From contig JAETXT010000016.1 in the NCBI GenBank assembly GCA_019188255.1, positions 496,001 through 560,000 on the forward strand: a stretch of 64,000 nucleotides of DNA. The letters are read 5' to 3'. Each line of letters begins with the position of its first letter. The stretch's first letter is position 1. A program made the translations under genes and the position numbers. Shown here piece by piece: positions 11,216 to 22,537 of this stretch. The notes under the pieces were generated by a model. It was not told the origin of the DNA, made no database searches, and worked only from the letters and a program-made list of their open reading frames with translations. The stretch is from Verticillium longisporum. Taxonomy: Eukaryota; Ascomycota; Sordariomycetes; Glomerellales; Plectosphaerellaceae.

Positions 11216-13967
11216 TTAGTCCAGGCCCGGCGGCAACCAACCGGGGTTGTCCCGCAGCGAACTCAGCGCCTCAAAGCCGACGCGCTCCTCTGAGCCGTTT
11301 CGAGGCGGACCGTCGTGAGCCTGCGGCCCATTGGCGCGATATTGTCTGCCGCTACTGCCGGGAGTGCCGCCCTGGAACATGAACATGTTTTGCGGGCTCT
11401 GTTCTGCGGACATGCCCGCCATGCCCCAAGCCTCGAAGTTCTGGTGCCACTTGGCGCCGTCGTTGAGGAACCAGTCTTGGTCGAGCTCTTGGAAGACCTG
11501 GGGGCTGGGAGGTAGCGGTCGTGGAGGCATCGGTCGTTGATGTCTTTGCTGCTGTTGCTGCTGTGCTTGTTGTTGTTGCTGCTGCTGTTGCTGCGCCTGC
11601 TGCTGTTGTTGTTGTTGTTGCTTTTGAGGGCGGTGGTAGGCGGGAATGGGCTGTGCCGACGGCCACGAGGTAAGGGGGACCTGTGGATTCGAGGTTGGTG
11701 TTGATGTGAGAGAAGCGAGGTCAAGCGAAGGGCTAGCGAGAGGGAAGTTCCCGGTTTGCGCTGAGATATCGCCTGATATGCTTGGTTGAATAAACTGGTC
11801 GATGGGACTATAGCCCTGGGTGGGTTGAGGAGCGGGCGATGGCACATGGTCGTTGGAGCCCGTCGGAGAAACACCGGTGCCGTGGTTCGAGAAAGGACTT
11901 GGGACGTCGCTCGTGTTGAAGGTACCATACTTTTCGTCTGTGCGACGAAGGGTAACGGAGGCCTCGTCAGGAAGCTCAACGTTCCATTTCCGACCGAGAA
12001 CACTGATGATGCCAAGAGTGCGGCGCGCACATGGCCAATCTTCGGCGATCTCCTCGAGGTGCTTGACACCACGCGTGATGTCACGTCGAGCTGTCTTCTC
12101 GGGTAGGTTGAGCATGTGAATGGTGCATGCGCTGTGCACCATGTAGACAGCAATATTGCAAATCTGGCGCAGGTTCCAAGTCTTCTTGTAGAGGCGCATG
12201 AGCTTGGATATGGCACCGGCATTAGCGGTGCAGATCCGGCGCGGTGAGACATGGGATGGTAACGGCGAGGCCGCAGGGGTATACTTGAGGAAGGGGCGGA
12301 ACAGATGGATGTACTGTAGGTGGAAGAACATGCTGCAAAGTGTTAGTTTTCGGGAATAATGCGAGAAGCCTGGGGAAACGTACTGCATGAGGATGGCGTT
12401 GGGCAGTTGGCCATCCTTGGGTTCAAGTTCTCGAGGAAGCTCTTTGCGCCAGTCCTCGAGTCGGCGGTGCAGTTCACTCAGCTTTTTCAACTCGACAGCC
12501 TTACCACTGGAACGTCCAATGTGGTTCGGGTGGTAGAAAAGAGGAGCAGATCACTACTGATCTCACAGAGCTTGGCGAGTTGTAGACCTATGGCCCTCGT
12601 TCGTGATGGCTGCTGGATTGTGCGATCAAACCCGGCATCGGAATACGCCGACCATAGTTCCGCGTCCTCCCCAGGGAAAACGTCATACTTGGGTACGTTG
12701 TATGAGTTTTTAGGAATCTGTGGCAGTCGGCCAAGGTAATTGGACCAGCACTTGTCGAACAAGAAACATCCCCAAAGGTGATACGCCTGGCGTCGATGGC
12801 GTGCTCTCCCAAGTTTTCTCTGTCGGCTGAGATGCCACCGTCATCAAAATTGAGACCGATGTCCTGCGCCATCCGGAAGGCCATGCCTGAGTAGACCCAG
12901 CCTTTGGCCTCACGACCACAACCAGCTTCACGAACGGACATGAGCGCCAAGGCCTGTACCGTCGTCAATCTTGGCTTCTCGTACTCATCATTTTCGATGA
13001 TGAGCCGTTTGGCTTCTGCAAAGAAGTGATCTCCTTTCGACCGACCATCTTCTGGTGTGGCGCCCGGGACGCTTGTGAAGTGGCAGCCGAGTGCCAGCAT
13101 GGCATTGACGAGCAAGGGCGAGCAGTAAGCTGTGCCTTTGGTAGATAGGGCGTAACGACCCTTGACAAAGTCGCGGTAGAAGAGAGTTTTGGACAAGGTG
13201 GCGAAGTAGGGATAGTGCCAGTTGAAGTACATATTCATGAGGTGGGCAACAAGTTCCTTGTCCTTCGTGACGGTAGTCCAACTGACGACGGGATCCTCGT
13301 TGACAGCGAGTTGACCGGCCGCAGGCTGTTCGACGCCGTCATCCATGGGGTCGCCGAGATAGATGAGATGAGATGTGCCTCCGATGAACCGCACAGCGCC
13401 ATTCTCGAGGCGGAGCTCGCCCATCTTGCGGGCCAGCTCGCGCTCTCCCTCAATGGGTTGGTTGGTCGTGTACTCATCCTCAAAGGTCTCTTCGAAACCT
13501 TGATCGTCCTCCTGCGAGTTGTCTTCGTGTTTGATAATCTGTTCGGCCACCGTGTCGAGGCTGTCGCACGTCCGGATCCGTTTGACAATGTCCGGCACCT
13601 CGTCCTCGGCGGCATTCAAGATGGCTTCGATGAGGATCTGCAGAGTGGACGTGCGAGCCTTCATGCTATCGATCTTCTCACGATACACGCCCTTGCGCCG
13701 GTGGTCCGAGTTGGGATCGTAAACGCACTCAGTGCCGTACACGCTGGCACAAGCAGCACAGCTGGGTAGGGCGCCATCACATTTGGATTTCCTCCGGCGA
13801 CACGCAATGCAGGCGGTGCTCACGCATCTCCGTTTCTGCGCGGCGGAGTCGGCACCGCGGCGGGGCTTCTTCTTGTTTGCCGGAGGGGCAGGCGCCGCTG
13901 TGGAGTGGCCGTTGACGGAGCTCAGAGCAGCGGCAGGCTGGCGGATAGTAACCTGAGGGTCGTCCAT
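11216..13967 (-). CDS. nirA: Zn2Cys6 regulator, NirA/NIT-4-like (nitrate assimilation)
   Basis: Probable pathway-specific activator of nitrate assimilation. The zinc cluster ACIACRRRKSKCDGALPSC lies near residues 52-70, followed by YDPNSDHRRKGVY, a fungal_trans domain (GWVYSGMAFRMAQDIGLNF, then the FDKCWSNYLGR segment) and a C-terminal polyglutamine tract like that described in NIT-4. There is one intron, 12333-12383. Two single-base gaps interrupt the frame. At about 12775, ACC TTT GGG GAT should read TTT TGG GGA (conserved Trp). At about 12538, CTC TTT TCT should read TTT TTC TAC. Both are a T missing from a T run, and adding them gives 901 codons, close to A. nidulans NirA (892 residues). 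The NirA label rests on remembered similarity of the zinc-cluster region and the polyQ; a related Zn2Cys6 regulator is possible. Confidence 0.75.
11546..11622 (-). repeat. CAG/CAA repeat encoding polyglutamine
   Basis: Triplets TTG/CTG on the plus strand encode two polyGln blocks broken by single Ala residues near the C-terminus of the nirA-like protein. Mixed CAA and CAG codons suggest selection for glutamine, and the tract may differ in length between strains. Confidence 0.9.
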
Positions 13968-14007
13968 GGCGGAGACGCAGATTCACTAGCTATCGTGTCT
14001 CAGGCCG

Positions 14008-14071
14008 CTCGTCCGTCCGTCCGTCCGTCAGTCAGTCAATCAATCAGGCAGTCACTCGCTCACTCGCTCAC
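14008..14071. repeat. GTCC/GTCA/CTCG tetranucleotide repeat
   Basis: Consecutive (GTCC)4, (GTCA)2-3, (ATCA)2 and (CACTCG)2-like units lie only about 40 bp upstream of the nirA-like start codon, so probably in its 5' leader or core promoter. Confidence 0.8.
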
Positions 14072-15190
14072 AAGAGTGAGCTGGAGATGCCGGAGATGCG
14101 AGAACAAGGTGGCGGGGGTGTCGTTGAACAGTGGCTCGGCTTAGGAGGAGGGGCAAGCAGCAGGCTGATGGGTAGCGGCAGTACGCGGATGAGACGGGAC
14201 AACCAAGGGCCTGACTGAGGCTTGACTGCCGACCCGGGCGACTGGGCCAGTATGATGAGGCGATACACAACGGGGGAGGTCGTGGAGGGTGGATGAGATA
14301 ACGAGAGGTTGCGCGATTGGAGGAGTCGCAACGACGTTAGACTGATAAGGGAGGTCGCGGGCAGGGAGCTGCAGTCGAGCGGGCGTTGGTGGTCAAGACG
14401 GGCTGCGATGAGATTGGTATCTTGCATTTGCTAGGCGCGGGTGACTGGTCATTGCACACTCCCGTCAGGGGCGCAACATGGCTGGCGGGGTGGTTGAAGG
14501 CTGAATCGGGACGTGGACGTGGATGAGGTTGAGTGACAGGCGGATCAGAGGCAGTGACAGCCCCGCCTCGTGAGATCTGCGAGGAGGCAGGGAGGGCGAT
14601 GGATGATCTGGGGTACCTAAGGGACGCAGGCTGCAGATGGAGGGTGTCGTGAGGACCCGGGCAGGGCAGGCAGTCCGTTGTCCTTGTTGGGAATCGCGAG
14701 AAGTCGATGATTTTGATGACAGCAATGACGAGCGATGCCGCAGCGGCTATGCGAAAAATGTGAAGGCTCGAATTGAGCGCAAGGGCTTTGGTTGCAACAG
14801 TGGTCGTGACTGGCCGGGCCTTGGCGTGTGGAGGAGGTCAGGCCGATGTTCGTTGGCCCAGGGCGTCAGTCAATAAAGGTGACAGGTTCTGCAGGGATGC
14901 GCCCAGGCTGCGGCTGATGAGAAATGGGGACGCTATGAGTAGTCGATCGCCAGAAGTCTGTCTTTGTCGGATGGAGCTGACTCTGAGTCTCGCAGGCCAG
15001 GCAGGTCAAGTACTGTACGGCGCAGACCAAACTTTGGCGGCAAATGGTTGATAAGCAGCTGAATGTGTTGCGAGGTAAGGTAGGGTGCCTTGGGTCCCTC
15101 TTCTTCCGATGGTGGTTGAATGAAGGCAGGCAGTCCCCCCCCCGAAGAACGGAAGCAGGGCAGGAACAGCCGGAACACGAAACCGACGGG

Positions 15191-15226
15191 GCAGACAGAC
15201 AGACAGACAGGCAGGCAAAGCAGACA
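15191..15226. repeat. CAGA/CAGG tetranucleotide repeat
   Basis: (GACA)4 followed by GGCA units; simple-sequence microsatellite in non-coding DNA. Confidence 0.8.
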
Positions 15227-16222
15227 AAGGCAAGAGCGAGCGAGGGCGGCCAGGCATAAAGCAGCATCCGGAGCCAGCAATGGCGCGAGCGAGGCAAGAG
15301 CTGGGGCAGCTAGAGGCAGGCACTGGCCACACCTGAGGCAAGTATTAGGTAAGAGAAGTGCCAAGTGGGGAAAGGCCCGACATTTGCTCAAACACCATTG
15401 TCCCCCCTCAGTCTGGCGCTTGGCGCCTCCATTCCTGCCATCGCAGGGCCCATCGCATGCCCGTCGCAAGGCCACTGCAGGGCACCACAGGGCACCGCAA
15501 GGGGCACCGTGGGACACGGCAAAGCAGCATTCAGTACTGGGCGTCCACTTTTTGGTTCCTTCATTGGATGCGGCAGGCAAATTTGGTTCACTCGACCATC
15601 TTGGCAATGACTTCATCCGCCCAATGTCAAAGCAATGGCGGAGCGGGTTGCAGGGTCAGTTTGAGCAGCGCGGATCAACCTGCAGCAGCCAATATCCAGT
15701 CTACAGGGAAGGAATGAAGGAAGGATGGCGCACATGGCAGAGACTGGCTCAGTACGGCAGGGTGGTGCAAGCAGGACCTGGCAGGTCCCCCCAGCCCCAG
15801 AGCAACGAACAGCGCCCGGCCTCTTTTCATCAGCAAACGGTGGGGGAACCCTGAGTCGACGGGGCCAGTGAACACGTCTCGCCACGGAATGGCGTTGGCG
15901 TTAGCGCTGCGTCTCGTTGCGGCGGCACATGTCCACCCACGCTGCTGATGCCATGCTTTGTTGTGCTGTCGCTCCGCGGAGCGATCGGGTGCGCCCCACT
16001 CGATGCCCTTTTCCAAGCCTACGGCGACATGCTTGATTTGGTGGGGGAAACCGCGGGGTCCTGGCACAGACCGTTCAGCAGACCCTGCGTCATTTCACCA
16101 CGTCTTGGCACCTTCCACCTTGGCCGCCCTCTCCGACCTGGCTCACCACCAGATCTGTCAATACATCTCGTCTGGTCCTGATATTTGTTTCTCGCGTAAT
16201 GCACTAGTCGATCTAGCATACC

Positions 16223-16242
16223 TACCCCCCGCCGGGGGGGTT
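16223..16242. repeat. C6/G7 hairpin
   Basis: A run of six C, then GCC, then a run of seven G flanked by A/T forms a short GC hairpin about 360 bp downstream of the RING gene stop. It might act as a 3' processing or termination structure, but nothing else supports that. Confidence 0.5.
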
Positions 16243-16602
16243 GGCTAGCTACAGGCGAGGACTTCCTCGCCAGCCGTGTCGGTCACACGATGTCCAACCC
16301 CCCCCAATCCGCGCAACTGGCTTCTCCAGTCGTCCACATCGTAGACTGTACTTCCCTGCCCTCCTTCCTGTACACGCGGATACGTGGAGGAAACAAGTAA
16401 AGGCTGGGATTCGAAGACCCGTTCTCCACTGCCCCATATCGTTCATCGTTGATCCACCTCCCCCTCCCCCTCAGAATGTATGCTGCTGTGAGGATTGGAC
16501 ATGGCCAAGAAGTATGTACAGCCAGTTCCAATTCCTCACACATCTCCGGGCAGCCAACCATGCGCTCACCCGTTTTTACATCGTCCATTCTTCAACGTCC
16601 AG

Positions 16603-18472
16603 TTACCGAGATTCACCATCCGGGGGCGGCCCGTCACTCGGCCCAGACCTGGACAAGCGATTCCTCAGCCAACTAAGCGGACCACCACCCTGTGATTGAG
16701 TCTGGTTCTGTCCCTGGCCTGTCCCTGCCTGCTGGTGTTCCCGATTCCAGCTGCTCGGTGTTGGGCTTCGTTGCCTAGTGCGAGAGCCCGTATTCGTTGC
16801 TGGTGGAGACATCGAGTGCCGCCTCTGAGACGACTGTCGAGACGAAGACTGTGGGTCGTACGGTCTCGGTGGGAAGATGTCATATCCTCGAGGGCTGCGG
16901 GAGCTACCATCGCCCCTCGTGTTGCCCGCTGGCCCATTCTGTGGTAACTGGAAGGACCAGTGGAATTGCCGTGTATGTACAGGTCGCGTCGACGGGTGAG
17001 GCGGTTGGGGCGGAGCGGCACGGCCCCAGCCGCCGGTGCTGTGGGGGGAGGAGCGCCATCGCCGTGGGGGCTTGGCATGCCGAACCCGAAAAACGGGGGA
17101 GGTTGTCTACCACCGGGTGACGCTGAATTCGATGGTCCGGGTGCCGGTCTGCCGCTCCCTTCCCCTCCATCACCTTGCTGACCATCGCTCGCGCTTTCGG
17201 TCCTCTCCTCAATCGGTGTTCGACAGATGGGACAAGTGTTGTGCTCCTTGAGCCACATCACAACGCACGTGTCATGGAACCAGTGCTTGCAAGGCAAGTA
17301 TACCACTTCCTCACCCTTCTTCAGCTCATCGATGCAAATGGTACACTCGGCCATGCCTTCGGGGCCCAACATCTCGTCATCCACTCCCTTGCGTTGTAAT
17401 TTGCCGATGGCGTCCTCTGAGGCTGGCGGCGCTGCGTTTGATTGCGGATTCGTCTCCATCATGTTGGAAATGATCCGGTCGAGAGCTTCTTGTGTGTAGA
17501 CCGCATCACCAAATTGACCATTTCCTGGTGCCAGCATGTTCAAGATTTGATGCAGACTCGCAGCAAGGTTCTGGGCGCCGACGGCGCGGGGTCGTGGACC
17601 TTGGCCGGGCGTGTCTTCACCGTGCGGCTGTTGTGGTGGACCGGCGCCGGTGAGAATGTTGCTGAAAACTCTGCTTTTGTCATCAGGCCAAGGTTCCGAA
17701 CCATCTCGTAACGAGCTCATGATGTGAGTCTGGGGATAGCTGGACTTACGACTGAAAATCATCATTGCCCTGCCCCTGCTCTTCGGGCGGGCGTCCAAAT
17801 GCTCGAGCCCGACCACCGCCTTGGACATGGATCGGTCCGGTAGCGATTGTGAAGCTTGTGAAACCGTTCCCTCGCCTAGTAGTGAACGTCCGCACATTTC
17901 CAGAACCACCAAACGGACTGCTGCCAAATGGTTGGGGAGGCCTTTGCGGGTGGTCATGGTCAAAGTCTGGCCCGCCTTGTGCTCCGTGTCCAAACGTGCT
18001 CAGGAGCTCGAGGAAGCGGCCTATCACCTGGTCACCATTGGCGGGATCAGCCGGCTGGCGCCCGCCTTGTTCATCTTGGTGAGGATGGCCCCATGTGGAT
18101 CGATGAATGTTAAATCCATGGGGGCCTTGGTGTAAGTGTTCCTCAATATCAGCTTCGTCGGGGTCGGAGTCGGAGTCTGCCCTGCGGGGCCCACGGGGAC
18201 CGTCGCCGGAGGAGAGAGGCGATGGGGCATCGTGGAAGTCGCGAGGGTCGTTCTCTTGGGAAATCTATGGAGTTCGTCAACATATATGGTCACCCGACGC
18301 TGTGTTGGGGCGAACGAACGATTTCTGTTGCTTCGCTTTCGCACCGCGGGCACACGAGTCCATGAAGCGTATCCTTTTCCCATTCGTGTTCGCAAGCATG
18401 GCAGTAGACGATTTCGCGATTTGTGCCGGCTTCTCTATCGCCTTGAGCCCTACTCCCATCTTGGAAGTTCAT
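16603..18472 (-). CDS. RING-H2 E3 ubiquitin ligase, RNF115/126-like
   Basis: Predicted cytoplasmic ubiquitin-protein ligase. Residues about 20-50 form an N-terminal zinc ribbon (YCHACEHEWEK...VCPRCES) as in RNF115/126. The C-terminal half has a RING-H2 domain: CTICIDELKKGEEVVYLPC, then HWFHDTC and CPICRTP (C-C-C-H-H-C-C-C ligands all present). Between them are a Gly/Pro-rich stretch and a helical FLELLSTFG segment. Three exons, with introns 18265-18319 and 17671-17749. Near 17000 the frame of the RING exon no longer fits: adding one base leads into a second frame ending GGGPLSWLRNRLS..., the usual end of fungal homologues, at 16603. Without it the product runs to a stop at 16665 with an unlikely Arg/His-rich tail. 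With the base added the gene is 579 codons. Confidence 0.88.
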
Positions 18473-20061
18473 GTTGGCCTCTTCTTGATTGCGCTGGTAG
18501 GCAGCGAGAGCTGTCAGACCAAGGCCGGCAAGAAGGCCAGCAGTTCGAAGCGCTCGGAACGCCAGACTGATGAAGCTCGAAAGCGTATCGAGCGTATGTG
18601 TCGGAAAGGGTCTGACTCAATCCACAGGGGCCGTGGGGGTTGGATCGAGCAGATATTGGGCGTCGGGGTCGAGAGTTCGTGAAGACGAATTGGCTGGAAG
18701 TCTGACGCTGAAACAGAGGACTGGCTTGTGCTAGCTAAGTGAAGGTATGACTAGGTCGGAAGGCAGCTGGACTAATCGATTTGCAGGCTTTGGTCGTCAG
18801 CAAGCCAAATGACGAGGCTGTGTGCTGTCACTGGTGCATCGAATGTAAATTGAGCCGTGGGGTATATCTGGCTGAATGTCAGTACCCAGGAACAAGACAA
18901 CATCAGACAAGACTATTTGGCAAAGTGAATCCTATCAAGAGATCTCATAATAGCAACCTAGCCGTGCGATTTGTCCCGTAGAGATAAGGAGGGCATTGGC
19001 GAAAGCGACTGATGTTCCACGTACCCGGATTGGTGAATCATCCAACTTGCCACTGAGGTTGCTCAGGTAGGTAGATACCCAAGGCAGGCAACCACGGCGC
19101 GCTCACTGTTGGAGCAGAGGATAGACAAGCCTGACACAATACTCGTTGAACGAAACAGTCGGTAGATGAGGAATAGGCCTCGTAGGTGGCATGCGCCGCA
19201 GGATGTCGTAGGAAGACGGAGAGGGTGTTTGATGGACAATCGCCGATGGTACCGGCCACCGTGGGAGCTCGTGGGCGCTCGCGTTGTACCCTTGTGCAAT
19301 ATGATGTGGCAGCGGCGTCGAGTGGAGCAGGTTGAGCAAGTGACGTTGGGGTCAGGTCCTAGACTCAGCTACGACACGCTGGGCACCTGCTTCTTTGGTG
19401 GGGCACCGCTAGCTTCGACCAGGGTCTGTGGCATTCCACACGATTCACTATGGAGCTTCAGACACTGGGATGCACTCGCAGCGTTTTTCTCAGCTTCTTT
19501 GATACGGCCTTGCGGAGACAAGGCCTTGTGGAGGTCGCGTCTTTATCTTCCATGCTAGGCAGCAGGTAGCTGACCATAGGAGTACTCACCGGCATAGGGA
19601 GGTGATCGTCACCCACATCCAGGCTGTGTCAGTGCAAGGTCTTGGACCCCTAATCAAGTCTTCAGAATCGTCTGACGCATTCGATGACTGGAGTGCCCTT
19701 CGCGGACATTCAAAGCATCGGGCGTATTTTTACGTTCGTTCAAAATTGGTACTCGTTGTAACCCTCTGCTCTTCGATGCACGTTTAATTTTTCAGTTATC
19801 CAGAGACTTTCGGCCCATAGATCGCTACAGAAGAGGTGATAGGCAGATCAACAAGATGTTGCAAAAAGAGAGACATAGTAATGTAAACTTGAGCGATGTG
19901 TATCCACCTCCTATAGTCTCTTAGAAATACAGATTGCGCCGCCGTGACCCAGCATCCTCCGGGTGGTCATGTACACCCACAGTCCATCTCATCGTACACG
20001 ATGACTTTGCCTCCTCTCCAAACCACAGAACCGAACAGCAGGAATACTTATCCAAGCCGCT
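18473..20061. other. Intergenic region
   Basis: 1.6 kb between the RING gene's start and the FIS1 stop. I see no supported gene, repeat or RNA; the left part should hold the RING gene promoter. Confidence 0.55.
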
Positions 20062-20681
20062 CTACCTCTTGCGCACATTCCGCATCAAAAAGGCCCCCAC
20101 TACACCTGCCGCAACAGCGACACCACTGACGATCGCCACGCCCATCAGGCCCTCCTTGGCCACCTTGTCGTCCACCAGCTGCCGCAGGTTGGACGCCTGC
20201 AGGTTCGCCGGCTCCTTTTCCAGGAGAAGGTCGTTGTATCGTCTCGCCTCGCTGTAGTTGCCGAGCTTGTAGTTGCCCAGAGCCAGGTAGTAGAGGCACT
20301 CGCGGCGGCGCTCGGGGGACACGCGGAAGATTTCGGAGAGGAGGCGCACGCCGAGTTGCTGGTCGTTGCGAGAGTCGGATTTCACCAGGCCCTGTACGTG
20401 GTCAGTGACTATGATCTGGAAGTACGTGAGTCCTAAGGAAGGCAACGTACCCAGGCGTAGTTGAATTTGGTCTGCACTCCGACCATGTCGCCTTCTTTCT
20501 CGTACTGGGCGCGAAGAACCTGAAGCTCGGACGCCTTGAGAGGCCTTCTTGTTGTTAGATTGATCTTAGGGAGGAGATATCGCTTCGGACTCACGACTCG
20601 GCATCGAGGGCATCTACGAACTGGTCAGTGGACGTTGCATGTGATGGGGCGAGTGCACCTACAGGGTAGCTCGGAGACCAT
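20062..20681 (-). CDS. FIS1: Mitochondrial fission 1 protein
   Basis: Tail-anchored outer-membrane protein of mitochondria and peroxisomes that recruits the dynamin-type fission machinery. The spliced product is 153 residues, the usual Fis1 length: MVSELPYALDAES, then a TPR-like core ([43 protein letters not shown]), a C-terminal membrane segment ([20 protein letters not shown]) and a basic RNVRKR tail. Four exons are needed: 20663-20681 (19 nt), 20595-20613 (19 nt), 20451-20544 and 20062-20391, with introns of 49, 50 and 59 bp. For exon 3 a second acceptor three bases earlier (start 20547) would add one Arg; I chose the one matching family length. It is divergent from SPC24. Confidence 0.95.
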
Positions 20682-21136
20682 TTTGAGGGCTTTCAAAGGG
20701 GTCCGAGATTGGATGTCAAGGCTTGCAGGGTAAGTTTTGTTCTCAGCGAGGTGTGAGAGAGAGCAATCGTTAGGAAGACAAGCAAAGTCAGTCTAGCAAA
20801 CAGGAAGTTGGCGATGCAAAGATGCCGCGGCGAGGGCAAACGTGGCTGAAGCTGGAGGTAGACATGGGGCCACGCCACAATGACGACGGGCGGCCGGCCT
20901 GCGAAGAAACGATAAGCCACGCGATAAGTCCCCCGCACGTCGTCCCGGTGATGCAGCTCTATTTAAAACCTACCACATTGGGACAGCGGGACGGTGCGTG
21001 CACTTTGACATCAACACCACGCGAGCGCGACCGTGACATCCTCACCCTTCAATCGTGGGTGCATCGACCTTGCCCTTCATCGAGACCGACACAGCCCTCA
21101 ACGCAATCAGCCGCTCAACACACATCGACCGCGAAA
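20682..21136. promoter_or_regulatory. Shared FIS1/SPC24 promoter region
   Basis: 455 bp between two divergent start codons. It contains two GATAAG motifs (20911-20916 and 20923-20928), a TATTTAAA element (20960-20967, about 170 bp before the SPC24 start) and several ACGCGA-type cores that resemble MBF/MCB cell-cycle sites. Motifs are seen directly; their use is inferred. Confidence 0.45.
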
Positions 21137-21823
21137 ATGCTTCTCGCCGAGGACCCCGCGACGCTCATCCACCACACCATTGACAACTTCAACATCCAGC
21201 CCGATAAACAAGCATGCGCCCGCATCAATGAGTCCCTCTCCACCCTCCAACAGGCCCGCGACCTGCGCGCCCGCGAAGCCGAGAATGCCCTCAAGAGTGC
21301 GTCGTCTCCATCCACCCCCCCGCATGTTACGACGTGAAACTGACACGGCACGCCAGAGCTCTCCCGCACCCTCAACACCATGACCTCCCAACACAACGAC
21401 CTGATAGCCTCGCACTCCTCCGCGGCCCACGCCTCCGAAATCGCATCCCTTGACACGCAAAAATTCCGCACCGCGAAAGCCGCCTCAGACGCCGAGGTCG
21501 AAGCAGAGCGCCTGGCCGCCCAGGCCGCCGACCTCGCCGCGCGTCTGCAGGAGCTCGAGGTCCAGGGCGTCGACGGCGCCGCGGACGAGGAGGCGCGCAG
21601 GAGGCGCGCGCGCGACCCCCTGGAAGACGAGGTGCTGCTGCGACTGAGTGTGTACCGCGGGCTCGGCATTGAGATTGAGCGGGACGAGAAGGAGGGCGGT
21701 GGCGGAGAGGTCTTCTCCAGGGCCGTGGTGCGGAATGATCGCAAGGGGGATGTGCATGTGGTCAACATGGACAAGAAGTTCAGCAAGTTTTTCTATGCCA
21801 ACTATTTCTGGCAGACCCTGTAG
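21137..21823 (+). CDS. SPC24: Kinetochore protein Spc24
   Basis: Subunit of the Ndc80 complex that, with Spc25, joins the complex to the inner kinetochore. Two exons, 21137-21296 and 21357-21823, separated by a 60-bp intron with a CTGAC branch site, give 208 residues (yeast Spc24 is 213). Residues about 25-125 are a long helical, Ala/Glu/Arg-rich coiled coil. The C-terminal globular part has the family signature [33 protein letters not shown] and [12 protein letters not shown]. The start was chosen because it gives the typical [11 protein letters not shown] opening. Reading frame intact. Confidence 0.93.
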
Positions 21824-22537
21824 GGTGCTTGTACGCAAGAAGGAATTGGGAGGGCGTTTGGCGTTGGATACCATTTGATCTTGGGTAGCAGGGCTGTTTG
21901 AAACAACAAGAACACTGCATCAGAATGAATATAATGGATGTCGATCAGTCCTGGCAGATTGATGCCAAATGTATAAGTTGCTCTGTGTTCAGTCAGCCTT
22001 CTGAACAACGCGAGAACTGGTCGGATGCGGTTGAAGAGCACAGGCTGTATCAGCAAGCCTTCATCCAGCCGTCTAAGGAAGGTGCATTCGTCCTTCAGGC
22101 CATGCAGCCATAGTTCCCAAGACAATGATCTGAACTCCCTGGTCCACTAGTCCAGAATCCTCACTGACCTGTTCAAAGGGCCACTCAAAGATGCAGTAGT
22201 GCGACAGAAATGCTGCTGCTTCGTCACTAAGCTTCCACAAACATGCACCTACGAATAAATAAACCAGGAAGTATTTTGAGAAACACCGCAGACTTCTTCC
22301 CAGAAGGGGACTGTCTAGGATGGCACAGATGGATCCAGTATGTCTTAAGCCTACTGGCTGCGGGAAACATGTGTAAAGCACTACCTGTCACCAAGCCTTG
22401 TCAGATCGGATGCAGACGTTTATACATCAGTAAGTCTCCCGAGCTGCTTTGTTCTCTACCGAAAAAGCCATGATATGAACGACGCCGTCTCGGCTTCTCA
22501 TAGTCATCAGCCCCCATGCCTAGTCAGCTCATGCAAG
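21824..22537. other. Convergent 3' intergenic region
   Basis: About 0.7 kb between the 3' ends of SPC24 and a Zn2Cys6 regulator gene. No supported feature. Confidence 0.6.

Larger units (their letters stand above)
13968..16602. other. Intergenic region upstream of the nirA-like gene
   Basis: About 2.6 kb with no supported gene. It should contain the nirA-like promoter at its left end and the 3' region of the RING gene at its right end. Long open frames here (for example 14933-15616 on the minus strand) are compositional. It holds two tetranucleotide repeats and a short GC hairpin, listed separately. Confidence 0.55.

Noticed and set aside
14933..15616. 227-codon open frame on the minus strand
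   Set aside because: Overlaps simple repeats and has a Cys/Leu/Pro-rich shuffled composition; no support as a gene.
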